Position numbers and translations under genes: made by a program. Shown piece by piece: positions 1 through 5,763 of a DNA stretch of 7,652 nucleotides (position 1 is the first letter of the stretch; the number at the start of each line of letters is the position of its first letter). The stretch comes from Rickettsiaceae bacterium (lineage in GTDB: Bacteria; Pseudomonadota; Alphaproteobacteria; Rickettsiales; Rickettsiaceae). The DNA lies in assembly GCA_021741285.1 (NCBI GenBank), contig JAIOYD010000066.1, forward strand, positions 1 to 7,652, written 5' to 3'. The notes under the pieces were generated by a model. It had not been told where the DNA came from, did no database searches, and was given only the letters and a program-made list of their open reading frames with translations.

Positions 1-1360
1 AATCGTCATTACCGACCATTCCAGCTTCATCTATAACAACTAAGCTGTTTTTAGGAAGATCTAGTTTAGAATTGTAAAGTTTAAATAAGAAACCTTTGAT
101 CGTATCGGATTTATTATAACCGACAGCTTCTAATTCACGCGCAGCTTTATGGGTGGGAGCGAGTGCGATCACGTTTATTTGAGAATAATTAGCAATTGAA
201 GCTAGTTTACCGAGTACGTGACTTTTACCGCTACCTGCGCGCCCTTTAAGAATTTTGATACCGTTATCCGCTAGTGTTAGGTGCAACAGAGCTTCTTGTT
301 GTTGATTGCTTAAAGATTGATCTTCATTGATTATTTTAGCTATTACGCTAGGTTCAATGCCTGAATCCCTAGTCATTAAATTCTTTTGATTTGCTATATA
401 CCCACCGAGTCGTATTACTTTTAATTCTTCGGCTCTAACGATGGCTGTAGTATAAAAACCGCTTTCTCCGCTGCCTTCATGGTATAAAGGTGTTATTTGA
501 TCGGAATTTAGAGCATCAAGAACTAGGTTAGCAGCTCTTTCGTGACTAGGAATACATTTGACTGCTCTTTCCAGATCTTTTACGTTAAAAATACTTGCGT
601 GTTTAGTAATCCTAGCAATAACATCTGCTCCAGTTTTTAGCGATTCTATGTTAGCAAATTTACGTTCCTCATTGCGAATCACACTCTCGTTTAGGATGCT
701 ACGCATACGAACTGGGCCGGTATGTTCTTGTGGAGTTTCACTAATCAAATCAACTCTATTTTCTAAGCCGAGTTCTTTAAAGTAATCGTTTATAATTTCT
801 TTTAAATCCTCATGAATTTGCTGATCTTCTGGTACGATATAAGCTTTATTACCAACTTTCTTGAAATCAGGATTTAGATCTACCGCTTTTGCACCGAACG
901 ACAATCCGTCCTTAGTAAATCTTCTTGTAGTAATAAGTAAGTGAGCGTGCCAATTCTTTTCGCCGTCATGTGGCTCGTGAATATCAATTTGCACACCTAG
1001 ACCCTCTTTTACCCAACTCCTTTTTTCAACTAACCTATGAGTTATCTCGATTCTATCTTGCAAATTTAGCTCTTTATCATCGGGTAGGGCTAGTACTATA
1101 TCCTTAAGTAACTGACTATCTTTACGCTTTTCAGATCTCTCAATTAAATTCATAAATTCCGATACGCTATGAAATTTTTTATCTGCGTACTCAGGCAATA
1201 ATATTTCATGATAAACATTATCTCCTTTTTTTGAAAAGTTATAAATTACACCTGTTTGCTGATCTTTAACTTTCGTTCTAGCATTATACGCCCCTTTGCA
1301 ACAAGCATTGCCACCTGAAGAACGACCTACTATTTCTATTCTTGCAAATTGGATTGCCAT
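1..1360 (-). CDS. traA: TraA_Ti-type conjugative relaxase/helicase, N-terminal 453 residues (3' end beyond window edge)
   Basis: The frame is open without stops from the ATG at 1360-1358 to the window edge, so the C-terminus is missing. Residues 1 to about 200 form a MobA/MobL (MobQ) relaxase domain. A candidate catalytic tyrosine is Y25 in GAYNAR, the same index as the nicking tyrosine I recall for RSF1010 MobA. The metal-binding histidine motif is NWHAHLL (H138, H140), preceded by HEPHDGEK. Residues from about 360 onward begin a superfamily 1 (RecD/TraI-like) helicase domain with Walker A GRAGSGKS (373-380) and Walker B VVIDEAG (D444, E445). In this family the protein nicks oriT, stays covalently bound to the 5' end and unwinds the transferred strand. 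It is divergent from a traD-like gene, the usual Ti-type arrangement. No clear Shine-Dalgarno precedes the ATG. Both visible domains are free of frameshifts, so the gene looks functional as far as it can be seen. Confidence 0.95.
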   Translation of the reverse strand, partial: MAIQFARIEIVGRSSGGNACCKGAYNARTKVKDQQTGVIYNFSKKGDNVYHEILLPEYADKKFHSVSEFMNLIERSEKRKDSQLLKDIVLALPDDKELNLQDRIEITHRLVEKRSWVKEGLGVQIDIHEPHDGEKNWHAHLLITTRRFTKDGLSFGAKAVDLNPDFKKVGNKAYIVPEDQQIHEDLKEIINDYFKELGLENRVDLISETPQEHTGPVRMRSILNESVIRNEERKFANIESLKTGADVIARITKHASIFNVKDLERAVKCIPSHERAANLVLDALNSDQITPLYHEGSGESGFYTTAIVRAEELKVIRLGGYIANQKNLMTRDSGIEPSVIAKIINEDQSLSNQQQEALLHLTLADNGIKILKGRAGSGKSHVLGKLASIANYSQINVIALAPTHKAARELEAVGYNKSDTIKGFLFKLYNSKLDLPKNSLVVIDEAGMVGNDD

Positions 1361-1409
1361 TTTTAAACTAAATCTAACTATCTTTAATCTTAATATTGTT
1401 ATCTAAACT

Positions 1410-1438
1410 AGAATATCATATTAGCATGTTGGATACAA
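1410..1438 (-). promoter_or_regulatory. Putative promoter of traA
   Basis: Read on the minus strand, TTGTAT (1438-1433) and TATTCT (1415-1410) are separated by exactly 17 bases. The -10 box is preceded by TGA, giving an extended -10 element. The predicted transcript start is near 1403, about 43 bases before the traA ATG. This is inferred from similarity to the sigma-70 consensus. Confidence 0.55.
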
Positions 1439-1441
1439 CAT
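1426..1441. repeat. Palindrome ATGTTG-GATA-CAACAT over the traA -35 box
   Basis: Two perfect 6-bp arms, 1426-1431 and 1436-1441, flank a 4-base spacer. The traA -35 hexamer lies inside it, so it could be an operator that represses traA, or part of the transfer origin. The role is inferred; the symmetry is seen directly. Confidence 0.5.
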
Positions 1442-1694
1442 ATATTGCGTATAACAAAATTGCCAAGCAATGTTTGCTCTAACTTTATCCCAACTCAGAA
1501 AAAAGGTTTACGGTATTAAGTTATATAGCTAAGGCACAAGCAAAATAGGTATGGTAGGCAGCGGGGAATATACTGTATTTCTATATATGCTAGAGGCGAA
1601 TGATTTTATTTGGTTATAGATGATTTGATAATTAGCTGTTTTTTTATAAACTAAATTGATATACTAGATACAAATAATTAAAGATTTATAATTT

Positions 1695-2150
1695 ATGCAG
1701 AATGTAGTAGAGCAAAAAGTTCGGTTAGAGCAAAAGAAAAACAGATTGATTGCAGAAGAAACAAGATTAAAACTAAAAGAGCGTAAAATGCGCACCAGGC
1801 ACTTAATTGAAGTCGGCGGATTAGTTACTAAGGCGGGTTTAGATTATTTACCTACTAATACTTTATACGGTGCACTATTATTAATTGCTTCATCATTAGA
1901 AACTAATCAAACAATTAAAGATGAATGGACTGGAATCGGTAAAACTAAATTAGATCAAGAACAAACAAATAAACATGCCGTGATTTTGAAATTTGAACAA
2001 GAGCCGAGCGGTGAAATTCGAAAAGTCGTTAGAAATCATGGTTTAAAATGGAATAAACTTCGCATGGAATGGTACGGATATGTTAGCGATCTTGATTCTC
2101 TAAAAGTAGAGCTTAACACCGCTGCTCATAATCTTGAAATTATAAGTTAA
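1695..2150 (+). CDS. traD: TraD_Ti-like conjugal transfer protein with extensions
   Basis: The 151-residue protein has a charged, K/R/E-rich, probably coiled-coil N-terminus (residues 1-31). It then carries the TraD_Ti signature around residues 28-49, KERKMRTRHLIEVGGLVTKA followed by GL, close to the 'R-x-x-IELGGLVVKAGL' core of Agrobacterium TraD. Ti TraD is a small accessory transfer protein of about 70 residues with an ill-defined role. This copy is about twice that length because of the N-terminal helix and a C-terminal stretch (about 94-150) with the motif NHGLKWNKLRMEWYGY. I cannot assign that stretch to a named domain. Divergence from traA supports the identification. No Shine-Dalgarno is visible. 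The ATG at 1695 is the first in frame; a later ATG at residue 32 would cut into the signature. Confidence 0.75.
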   Translation: MQNVVEQKVRLEQKKNRLIAEETRLKLKERKMRTRHLIEVGGLVTKAGLDYLPTNTLYGALLLIASSLETNQTIKDEWTGIGKTKLDQEQTNKHAVILKFEQEPSGEIRKVVRNHGLKWNKLRMEWYGYVSDLDSLKVELNTAAHNLEIIS

Positions 2151-2210
2151 ACTTAATTCTAAATCTTTTATACTGATTGCTTTCTGTAATAATAGAATAA
2201 TCTTGTCGTT

Positions 2211-2227
2211 ATAATATGTAATATTAT
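2211..2227. repeat. Inverted repeat ATAATAT-GTA-ATATTAT
   Basis: Perfect 7-bp arms are separated by 3 bases, 61 bp after the traD stop codon. All arm bases are A or T, so a chance origin is plausible in this AT-rich DNA. It is not followed by a T-tract, so it is not a convincing terminator of traD. Confidence 0.4.
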
Positions 2228-2269
2228 TATACGATAATATAGATTAGTTATTTTTAATCCTCTCCTACT

Positions 2270-2290
2270 TATTATAGTGTCTCTATAATA
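2270..2290. repeat. Inverted repeat TATTATAG-TGTCT-CTATAATA
   Basis: Perfect 8-bp arms (2270-2277 and 2283-2290) flank a 5-base spacer. The centre-to-centre geometry fits a dimeric helix-turn-helix operator. It lies 28 bp before the parS-like site. Function is inferred only. Confidence 0.45.
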
Positions 2291-2317
2291 CATAACTTTG
2301 TTTTATCTTACTTTTAA

Positions 2318-2333
2318 TGCCCCACGTGGGACA
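2318..2333. promoter_or_regulatory. parS: parS-like centromere site
   Basis: The 16-mer TGCCCCACGTGGGACA is palindromic except for one mismatched pair (2320/2331), with a perfect CCCACGTGGG core at 2321-2330. It agrees with the chromosomal-type parS consensus TGTTTCACGTGAAACA at 11 of 16 positions, including the central CACGTG and both outer TG/ACA ends. It is the only CACGTG I found in the window and lies 66 bp upstream of a parB-like gene. This context makes a ParB loading site the best explanation. Confidence 0.6.
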
Positions 2334-2353
2334 ATTATCTCGACTAAGCGATA

Positions 2354-2390
2354 TTAGTATGTTATTTATATTATAATCTAATCATACTAA
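2354..2390. promoter_or_regulatory. Inverted repeat TTAGTATG...CATACTAA around a -10 box of parB
   Basis: Perfect 8-bp arms at 2354-2361 and 2383-2390 are 21 bases apart and enclose TATAAT at 2372-2377. A -10 box framed by symmetric half-sites suggests an autoregulated promoter for the parB operon. No good -35 box is present at the proper distance. Transcription would begin near 2384, leaving a leader of roughly 16 bases without a Shine-Dalgarno. Confidence 0.45.
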
Positions 2391-2399
2391 ATAGACTTT

Positions 2400-3158
2400 A
2401 TGCAGATAATAGAAATCAATCCTAGAGATTGTACCAGATGGAAATATGCAGATCGGAGTCATTTTGAATTCGGCAATACAGGTAGCCTTAGTGAAGATAT
2501 AAAAGAAAACGGACAGGTAGAACCCGTTATTGTTCGCCCTCTTCTTAATAGCGAATATAAATATGAGATTATCGCGGGTAGTCGCAGATTTCAGGCTTGC
2601 TTTAATGCGGGACTAATGCTCAAGGCCGTTATTCGCGATGTCTCCGATGAAGAAGCCGCAATTATTCAAATTAAAGAAAATGAGCATATTTCGATTTGTG
2701 ATTACTCTAAGGGTATTTATTACGCCAAACTAATGAAGGATCAAAAAATAACTCAGGATAAACTATCTCAAGTAATAGGCTGCTCAAGACATAAACTTAA
2801 TAGTTATCTATGTTTTGCCAAAGTCAGTGATACTATTTGGAAAGCGGTCGGTAACACTTCTAAAGTATCGGCTAAAACCGCAGAAACGATACACGCGCTT
2901 GAGAAAAACGGTAAAGCTTACGTCGATGCTTTGATTGATCTTGCCGAAGAAATTCGCAAAGGAACGGGAACTCATAGGCTAACAAGGATGGTCAACGCTA
3001 TTATTGTCGGTGAGGATTCAGAAATTATTGAAGACGGTGTCATTAAATTACCGTCGGGAGCTGTTATCGGTACTTGGAAAAATAACAACCTAAAGTTGGC
3101 TAAACATCTAGATATTGACCCTGATAAGTTTATTAAACATTTAATCAAGTTTTTTTAG
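2400..3158 (+). CDS. parB: ParB/Spo0J-family partition protein
   Basis: The 252-residue protein has an N-terminal ParB/sulfiredoxin-like CTP-binding fold. Its motifs include the GxRR box as GSRRFQA (residues 60-66), followed by a KENEH segment (92-96) where canonical ParB has ENxxR. A helix-turn-helix lies around residues 116-140 (ITQDKLSQVIGCSRHKLNSY). ParB proteins load on parS, slide as CTP-dependent clamps and work with a ParA ATPase in plasmid segregation. The parS-like site 66 bp upstream supports that role. The ATG at 2400 gives the expected family N-terminus. No ParA is encoded in the window, so the partner is either elsewhere or absent. A purely regulatory ParB-like role (KorB/VirB type) is the main alternative. 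The gene ends in a T7 run overlapping the stop, and the next gene starts 9 bp later. Confidence 0.85.
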   Translation: MQIIEINPRDCTRWKYADRSHFEFGNTGSLSEDIKENGQVEPVIVRPLLNSEYKYEIIAGSRRFQACFNAGLMLKAVIRDVSDEEAAIIQIKENEHISICDYSKGIYYAKLMKDQKITQDKLSQVIGCSRHKLNSYLCFAKVSDTIWKAVGNTSKVSAKTAETIHALEKNGKAYVDALIDLAEEIRKGTGTHRLTRMVNAIIVGEDSEIIEDGVIKLPSGAVIGTWKNNNLKLAKHLDIDPDKFIKHLIKFF

Positions 3159-3167
3159 AGAAACTGT

Positions 3168-3419
3168 ATGAATAGTATCCAATGTTATAAAGACCGTAAT
3201 AACTTTATAGATCATCCGCTTGCGCCTTTGTTTTATCAATTTGTTGAAACTTTAGAAAAACGAGGCTTTTATAAAGAAGCCGAAGACTTGCAAAAAATAG
3301 CCGAAAAATATTATTTACCTGAAAACCGCACTATAATTCTTAAAATAATTATAGAAATGCAGAAAGCTGCTGTATCTGATGAAGAAACGAAGCTTGAACA
3401 GTTATTGCAACAATTATAG
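3168..3419 (+). CDS. Small conserved-looking protein, HPLAP paralog 1 (unknown function)
   Basis: This 83-residue protein belongs to no family I recognise. It is soluble, probably all-helical and charged. It begins MNS and carries F-I-D-HPLAPLFYQFVETL at about residues 13-28, followed by amphipathic helices rich in K, E and Q. It starts 9 bp after the parB stop, so it is very likely co-transcribed and possibly translationally coupled with it. The next gene encodes a clear paralog, pointing to a tandem duplication. Because of its position behind parB it could be a partition or copy-number accessory factor, but nothing in the sequence proves this. It appears intact. Confidence 0.7.
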   Translation: MNSIQCYKDRNNFIDHPLAPLFYQFVETLEKRGFYKEAEDLQKIAEKYYLPENRTIILKIIIEMQKAAVSDEETKLEQLLQQL

Positions 3420-3457
3420 ATTAACGTTATTATCAACTAAACTTGGAGTGTTATATG

Positions 3458-3718
3458 ATGAATTCAAATTACGGAAAAACTTACAATAGTTTTGCGGAGC
3501 ATCCACTTGCTCCTATATATTTTAAATACATAGATATTTTGATATCTAGGGATGTAAATCAAGGCGTACAGCATTTATTAGATATTATGGACGCCCCTAT
3601 AACAGAGGAAAATACAGAGATATTTACTGATATCGTTGCCGCTCTTGTAAGAATTGCTAATGAAGATAACATTAATGAATTTGAGGAGTTAGGGCGTCAA
3701 TTAGATAATGCGAACTGA
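3458..3718 (+). CDS. Small conserved-looking protein, HPLAP paralog 2 (unknown function)
   Basis: The protein has 86 residues from the ATG at 3458 (87 from the adjacent ATG at 3455). I chose 3458 because the product then begins MNS like its upstream paralog and GGAG at 3445-3448 is 9 bases away. A longer frame opening with TTG at 3443 would swallow that Shine-Dalgarno and is unlikely. The shared block is NSFAEHPLAPIYFKYIDIL against NNFIDHPLAPLFYQFVETL in paralog 1. The rest diverges, and this copy is clearly acidic. It is probably helical, with no membrane segment and no recognisable domain. It sits 38 bp downstream of paralog 1 and 38 bp before the WGR gene, all in one direction, so a single operon from parB is likely. 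Confidence 0.7.
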   Translation: MNSNYGKTYNSFAEHPLAPIYFKYIDILISRDVNQGVQHLLDIMDAPITEENTEIFTDIVAALVRIANEDNINEFEELGRQLDNAN

Positions 3719-3756
3719 CCGCCCCCTGCTTTTATTGGTTCGGTTCATGGCATAAC

Positions 3757-3972
3757 ATGCTGCAAACTTGGTTAAGAGAAGATAGGTTCTATAATGTACA
3801 ACTACAGACCAATCTATTCGGTGGCACTAGTGTATTTTTTAGCTGGGGTAGTAGGTACGGCAAACGAGGTAGCTATAAAATTATTTTTTGTGATAGTGAA
3901 TTAGAGGTTAATAGTGCTTTGCAAGTGATTGAAAAAAGAAGGCGGGCAAGAGGATATAAATTGACCGAATAG
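3757..3972 (+). CDS. Minimal WGR-domain protein
   Basis: Almost the whole 71-residue product is one WGR domain. It starts with RFYNVQLQTNLFGG (residues 10-23), then the signature FSWGSRYGKRG (28-38), then KIIFCDSELEVNSA and the closing basic segment EKRRRARGY (59-67). WGR domains occur in PARPs, where they contact DNA ends and 5' phosphates, and in many small bacterial proteins, often on plasmids. Stand-alone copies have no assigned enzymatic function, so DNA or nucleic-acid binding is an inference. The core here reads WGSRYG rather than the usual WGRxG, an insertion-like variation. No Shine-Dalgarno is visible and the frame is open back to 3709, but 3757 is the first ATG and fits the domain start. 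It is the last gene of the parB run. Confidence 0.75.
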   Translation: MLQTWLREDRFYNVQLQTNLFGGTSVFFSWGSRYGKRGSYKIIFCDSELEVNSALQVIEKRRRARGYKLTE

Positions 3973-3994
3973 ATGTTACTAGTTGTTACGGTGG

Positions 3995-4026
3995 CTATGA
4001 AAGGCGGTTGCATCCGCCTTTCATAG
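3995..4026. terminator. Strong hairpin between convergent genes, probable terminator
   Basis: CTATGAAAGGCGG (3995-4007) pairs perfectly with CCGCCTTTCATAG (4014-4026) around a 6-base loop. The 13-bp stem lies 22 bp after the WGR stop and 47 bp before the end of the converging methylase gene. The following plus-strand sequence is only TGTTT, so the U-tract is weak. A bidirectional terminator is likely but not certain. Confidence 0.6.
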
Positions 4027-4073
4027 TGTTTAGATGTATTGTTGTCCAGTGCGATTCGTAAGCAACTGATAAT

Positions 4074-5099
4074 TTAGAGTATTTTTTTGATTTTAGAATA
4101 TACGCTTGCAAGCTGGGTTCTTAAATCACCGCTGCTTTTACAGGTAATCCCCATGCGATCGTACATTGGTACTATCTCAAGCTCACCTAATACGTGATGG
4201 GGGTTATTAAAAAAATACTCATTTATCGGTTTACTATGTTCACCAATCTTTTTTTGTCTGGTGGCTTGCCACTCATGGGTTTTATCGGTTTTTTGCAAGA
4301 ATACTAAATCAACGGTAATTTTTGCATCCGCAAATAAATTATCAGGCAAACGATAAGCAAGTATTAAGTTTGTTCCTGATGCGTTGATAATATCCCGTGC
4401 ATGCTCTTTTGTATTGTCTAGGAAAAATTGTGGCAATATCATTGCTATAATACCTTTATCTCTTAGCATTCTTGCGGATTTAGCAACAAACCAATGATGA
4501 ATTATTAAGTGCGCCAAGTCGGAGTTAAAAATATCATTTACGGTATTGCGACCGTATGGCGGGTTGCCGATAATTAGGTCGTATCTATTGTCGTTGCAGC
4601 AGAAATTCTCAAAACCCGTATTGATAATGTTAATATTGCCGTGCAATTTGCTAAATAATTTGCAGGAGGCATTATCAAGCTCTATTGCATCTATACTTGC
4701 ATTTTTTGCTACTATTTGTGGCATATAGTTAAAAAATACCCCTGTTCCCGCGGAAGGCTCTAATATATTACAACTTTTACCGCCTCCGTCTGCTCGTAAC
4801 CCCTTAAAACCCATACGTGTTAAAGCCGCCCATATGAATTTTACCAGTAACTCGGGCGTATAGTATGCGCTGTTTACGCTCTTTTTAATAGAGCTAATCT
4901 CATCATCGGTTAGGTAATGTTTTAATTGTCTGTAAACATAACGGGTAAAGATTGCCTCGCGGAGTCCTCCCCAGCCAGTATAGCCGTTTAGGACTTCTCT
5001 TTTTTGTTCTTCGTTGATACTAGGGTCATTATTTGACAATAGTTTTAATACTTTAAGATTTTTTTCTATCCTTTCGTTTTGTATTTGCTTTTTTAGCAT
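4074..5099 (-). CDS. N6-adenine DNA methyltransferase, helicase-less relative of giant methylase/helicase proteins
   Basis: This 341-residue class I SAM-dependent methyltransferase has motif X-like AYYTPELLV (78-86), the SAM-binding motif I EPSAGTG (114-120), an acidic binding residue in AIELD (138-142) and the catalytic NPPY (179-182). It would transfer a methyl group from SAM to N6 of adenine in a DNA site that cannot be predicted here. The N-terminal signature NGYTGWGGL (38-46) is typical of very large methylase-helicase fusions of conjugative elements and phages, usually well over 1000 residues. Here the frame stops soon after the methylase core, so it is a stand-alone or trimmed form. 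No restriction endonuclease is adjacent. It lies 42 bp after the acidic-protein gene on the same strand. A good Shine-Dalgarno (GAGGA, minus strand, 5 bases before the ATG) fixes the start. Host-range protection or epigenetic control are the likely roles. Confidence 0.85.
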   Translation of the reverse strand: MLKKQIQNERIEKNLKVLKLLSNNDPSINEEQKREVLNGYTGWGGLREAIFTRYVYRQLKHYLTDDEISSIKKSVNSAYYTPELLVKFIWAALTRMGFKGLRADGGGKSCNILEPSAGTGVFFNYMPQIVAKNASIDAIELDNASCKLFSKLHGNINIINTGFENFCCNDNRYDLIIGNPPYGRNTVNDIFNSDLAHLIIHHWFVAKSARMLRDKGIIAMILPQFFLDNTKEHARDIINASGTNLILAYRLPDNLFADAKITVDLVFLQKTDKTHEWQATRQKKIGEHSKPINEYFFNNPHHVLGELEIVPMYDRMGITCKSSGDLRTQLASVYSKIKKIL

Positions 5100-5141
5100 T
5101 TTAATCCTCGTATTTTTATTAATTATTTAAAGTGAAAATGT

Positions 5142-5618
5142 TTATTTGTTATAAGAAATTGCCTGTAATACTTTGTTGGTTAAATTCTCACCAAGAAGCC
5201 CTTGGAAATAATCAAAATCTGAAAATAGACAGCTATTTTCATCAATCGTTTTATGAGTGAGTCCTTGGTACGCATCTAATTTTGGAGATAAATCCGCACC
5301 CCAACCAGATAATGCAAGTAAACTTAATCCATCATGCGTAAAAGGAGTTAAGCTACATTCCAAGGCTGTCTCTTCGTCAAAAATCTGAGGCTGAAAATAT
5401 AGAGAGTAGCAAGCTATATCGTCTATAAACAAATTACAGATTTGCTCTTTGAGATCATCATCGTCTTTATAATCTAAATCTCTAGAATAGTATTTTTGGA
5501 ATAAACCGTAGCTGCATGTAAGCATCTCCTCTAAGATATGGTCAAAATCTAAACATAGATGTCTGTATTGTGTAAAAAACGACTCCATATAAAGACCGCT
5601 ATTGTAGTAATTAGTCAT
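5142..5618 (-). CDS. Very acidic protein of unknown family upstream of the methylase
   Basis: I do not recognise this 158-residue protein. It has about 26 Asp/Glu against about 9 Lys/Arg, including a DDDD run near residues 52-55. It is rich in aromatic residues (YY, FF, YF), has no signal peptide and no membrane segment, and looks like a compact soluble protein. It is the first gene of a two-gene minus-strand operon ending in the N6-adenine methylase. The strong negative charge, small size and plasmid methylase context recall DNA-mimic anti-restriction proteins such as ArdA. I see none of the ArdA or ArdB motifs, so that is only a hypothesis. The start is supported by GAGG on the minus strand, 7 bases before the ATG. 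No convincing promoter is visible upstream, where the DNA is packed with palindromes. Confidence 0.7.
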   Translation of the reverse strand: MTNYYNSGLYMESFFTQYRHLCLDFDHILEEMLTCSYGLFQKYYSRDLDYKDDDDLKEQICNLFIDDIACYSLYFQPQIFDEETALECSLTPFTHDGLSLLALSGWGADLSPKLDAYQGLTHKTIDENSCLFSDFDYFQGLLGENLTNKVLQAISYNK

Positions 5619-5666
5619 GTTAATACCTCGTATTAAAAGTTAAAAATTCGCAGCTACCTTAGCCAC

Positions 5667-5689
5667 AAATGAAAGCTTTGCTTTCATTT
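5667..5689. repeat. Hairpin AAATGAAAGC-TTT-GCTTTCATTT
   Basis: Two perfect 10-bp arms (5667-5676 and 5680-5689) flank a 3-base loop. It lies about 50 bp upstream of the acidic-protein start. There is no T-run on either side, so it is not a standard terminator. Confidence 0.6.
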
Positions 5690-5696
5690 CTTGAGC

Positions 5697-5706
5697 CCGC
5701 ATGCGG
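5697..5706. repeat. Palindrome CCGCATGCGG
   Basis: A perfect 10-bp GC-rich palindrome, just outside the left arm of the large inverted repeat. It is unusual for the local base composition. Confidence 0.5.
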
Positions 5707-5710
5707 AGCA

Positions 5711-5763
5711 AGACAAGATAAGTCAAGGGCGAAGAGCGCAGCGTCCCTTTACTTATCTTGTCT
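5711..5763. repeat. 53-bp inverted repeat with 13+5 bp arms
   Basis: AGACAAGATAAGT (5711-5723) is the exact reverse complement of ACTTATCTTGTCT (5751-5763). After one mismatched pair the pairing continues with AAGGG (5725-5729) and CCCTT (5745-5749). The loop is a GC-rich 15-mer (5730-5744). Such a long stem with a distinct core suggests a mobile palindromic element or a strongly folded transcript. Confidence 0.65.

Larger units (their letters stand above)
1361..1694. other. traA-traD divergent intergenic region, candidate oriT
   Basis: This 334-bp stretch has no usable reading frame. Besides the traA promoter and its palindrome it contains a short hairpin, AGCAA-TGT-TTGCT (1466-1478), and an AT-rich run before traD. 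On Ti-type plasmids oriT lies between the divergent traA and traC/D operons, so this is the best place for the relaxase nick site. I could not recognise a standard MobQ nic core by eye, so the oriT call rests on context only. A possible traD promoter is TTGATA (1656-1661) with TAAAGA (1679-1684), 17 bases apart, but its start point would lie almost at the ATG. Confidence 0.35.
2151..2399. other. AT-rich control region upstream of parB
   Basis: These 249 bp contain no credible gene. They hold, in order, an AT-rich inverted repeat (2211-2227), a second inverted repeat (2270-2290), a parS-like palindrome (2318-2333), and an inverted repeat flanking a TATAAT -10 box (2354-2390). The density of symmetric elements suggests a partition centre with operators, and possibly part of a replication origin. 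No tandem iterons are apparent. Confidence 0.5.

Noticed and set aside
558..785. A 75-residue plus-strand reading frame inside the traA region
   Set aside because: It lies antisense to the continuous relaxase-helicase frame, has no family resemblance and no ribosome site.
1625..1652. TTGATA...TAAACT as a traD promoter
   Set aside because: The spacing of 16 is tolerable but the -10 box is poor, and several similar combinations exist in this AT-rich stretch, so I could not choose one.
3150..3158. T7 run at the parB stop as a slippage or frameshift site
   Set aside because: The shifted frame adds only a short meaningless tail, and such homopolymers are common in AT-rich genomes.
3443..3454. 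TTG start extending the second HPLAP protein by four or five residues
   Set aside because: It would include the GGAG Shine-Dalgarno that serves the ATG pair at 3455/3458, and the paralog begins with MNS, as the shorter form does.
4546..4728. A 60-residue plus-strand reading frame
   Set aside because: It is antisense to the catalytic NPPY and SAM-binding part of the methylase, so its openness is a by-product of that gene's codons.
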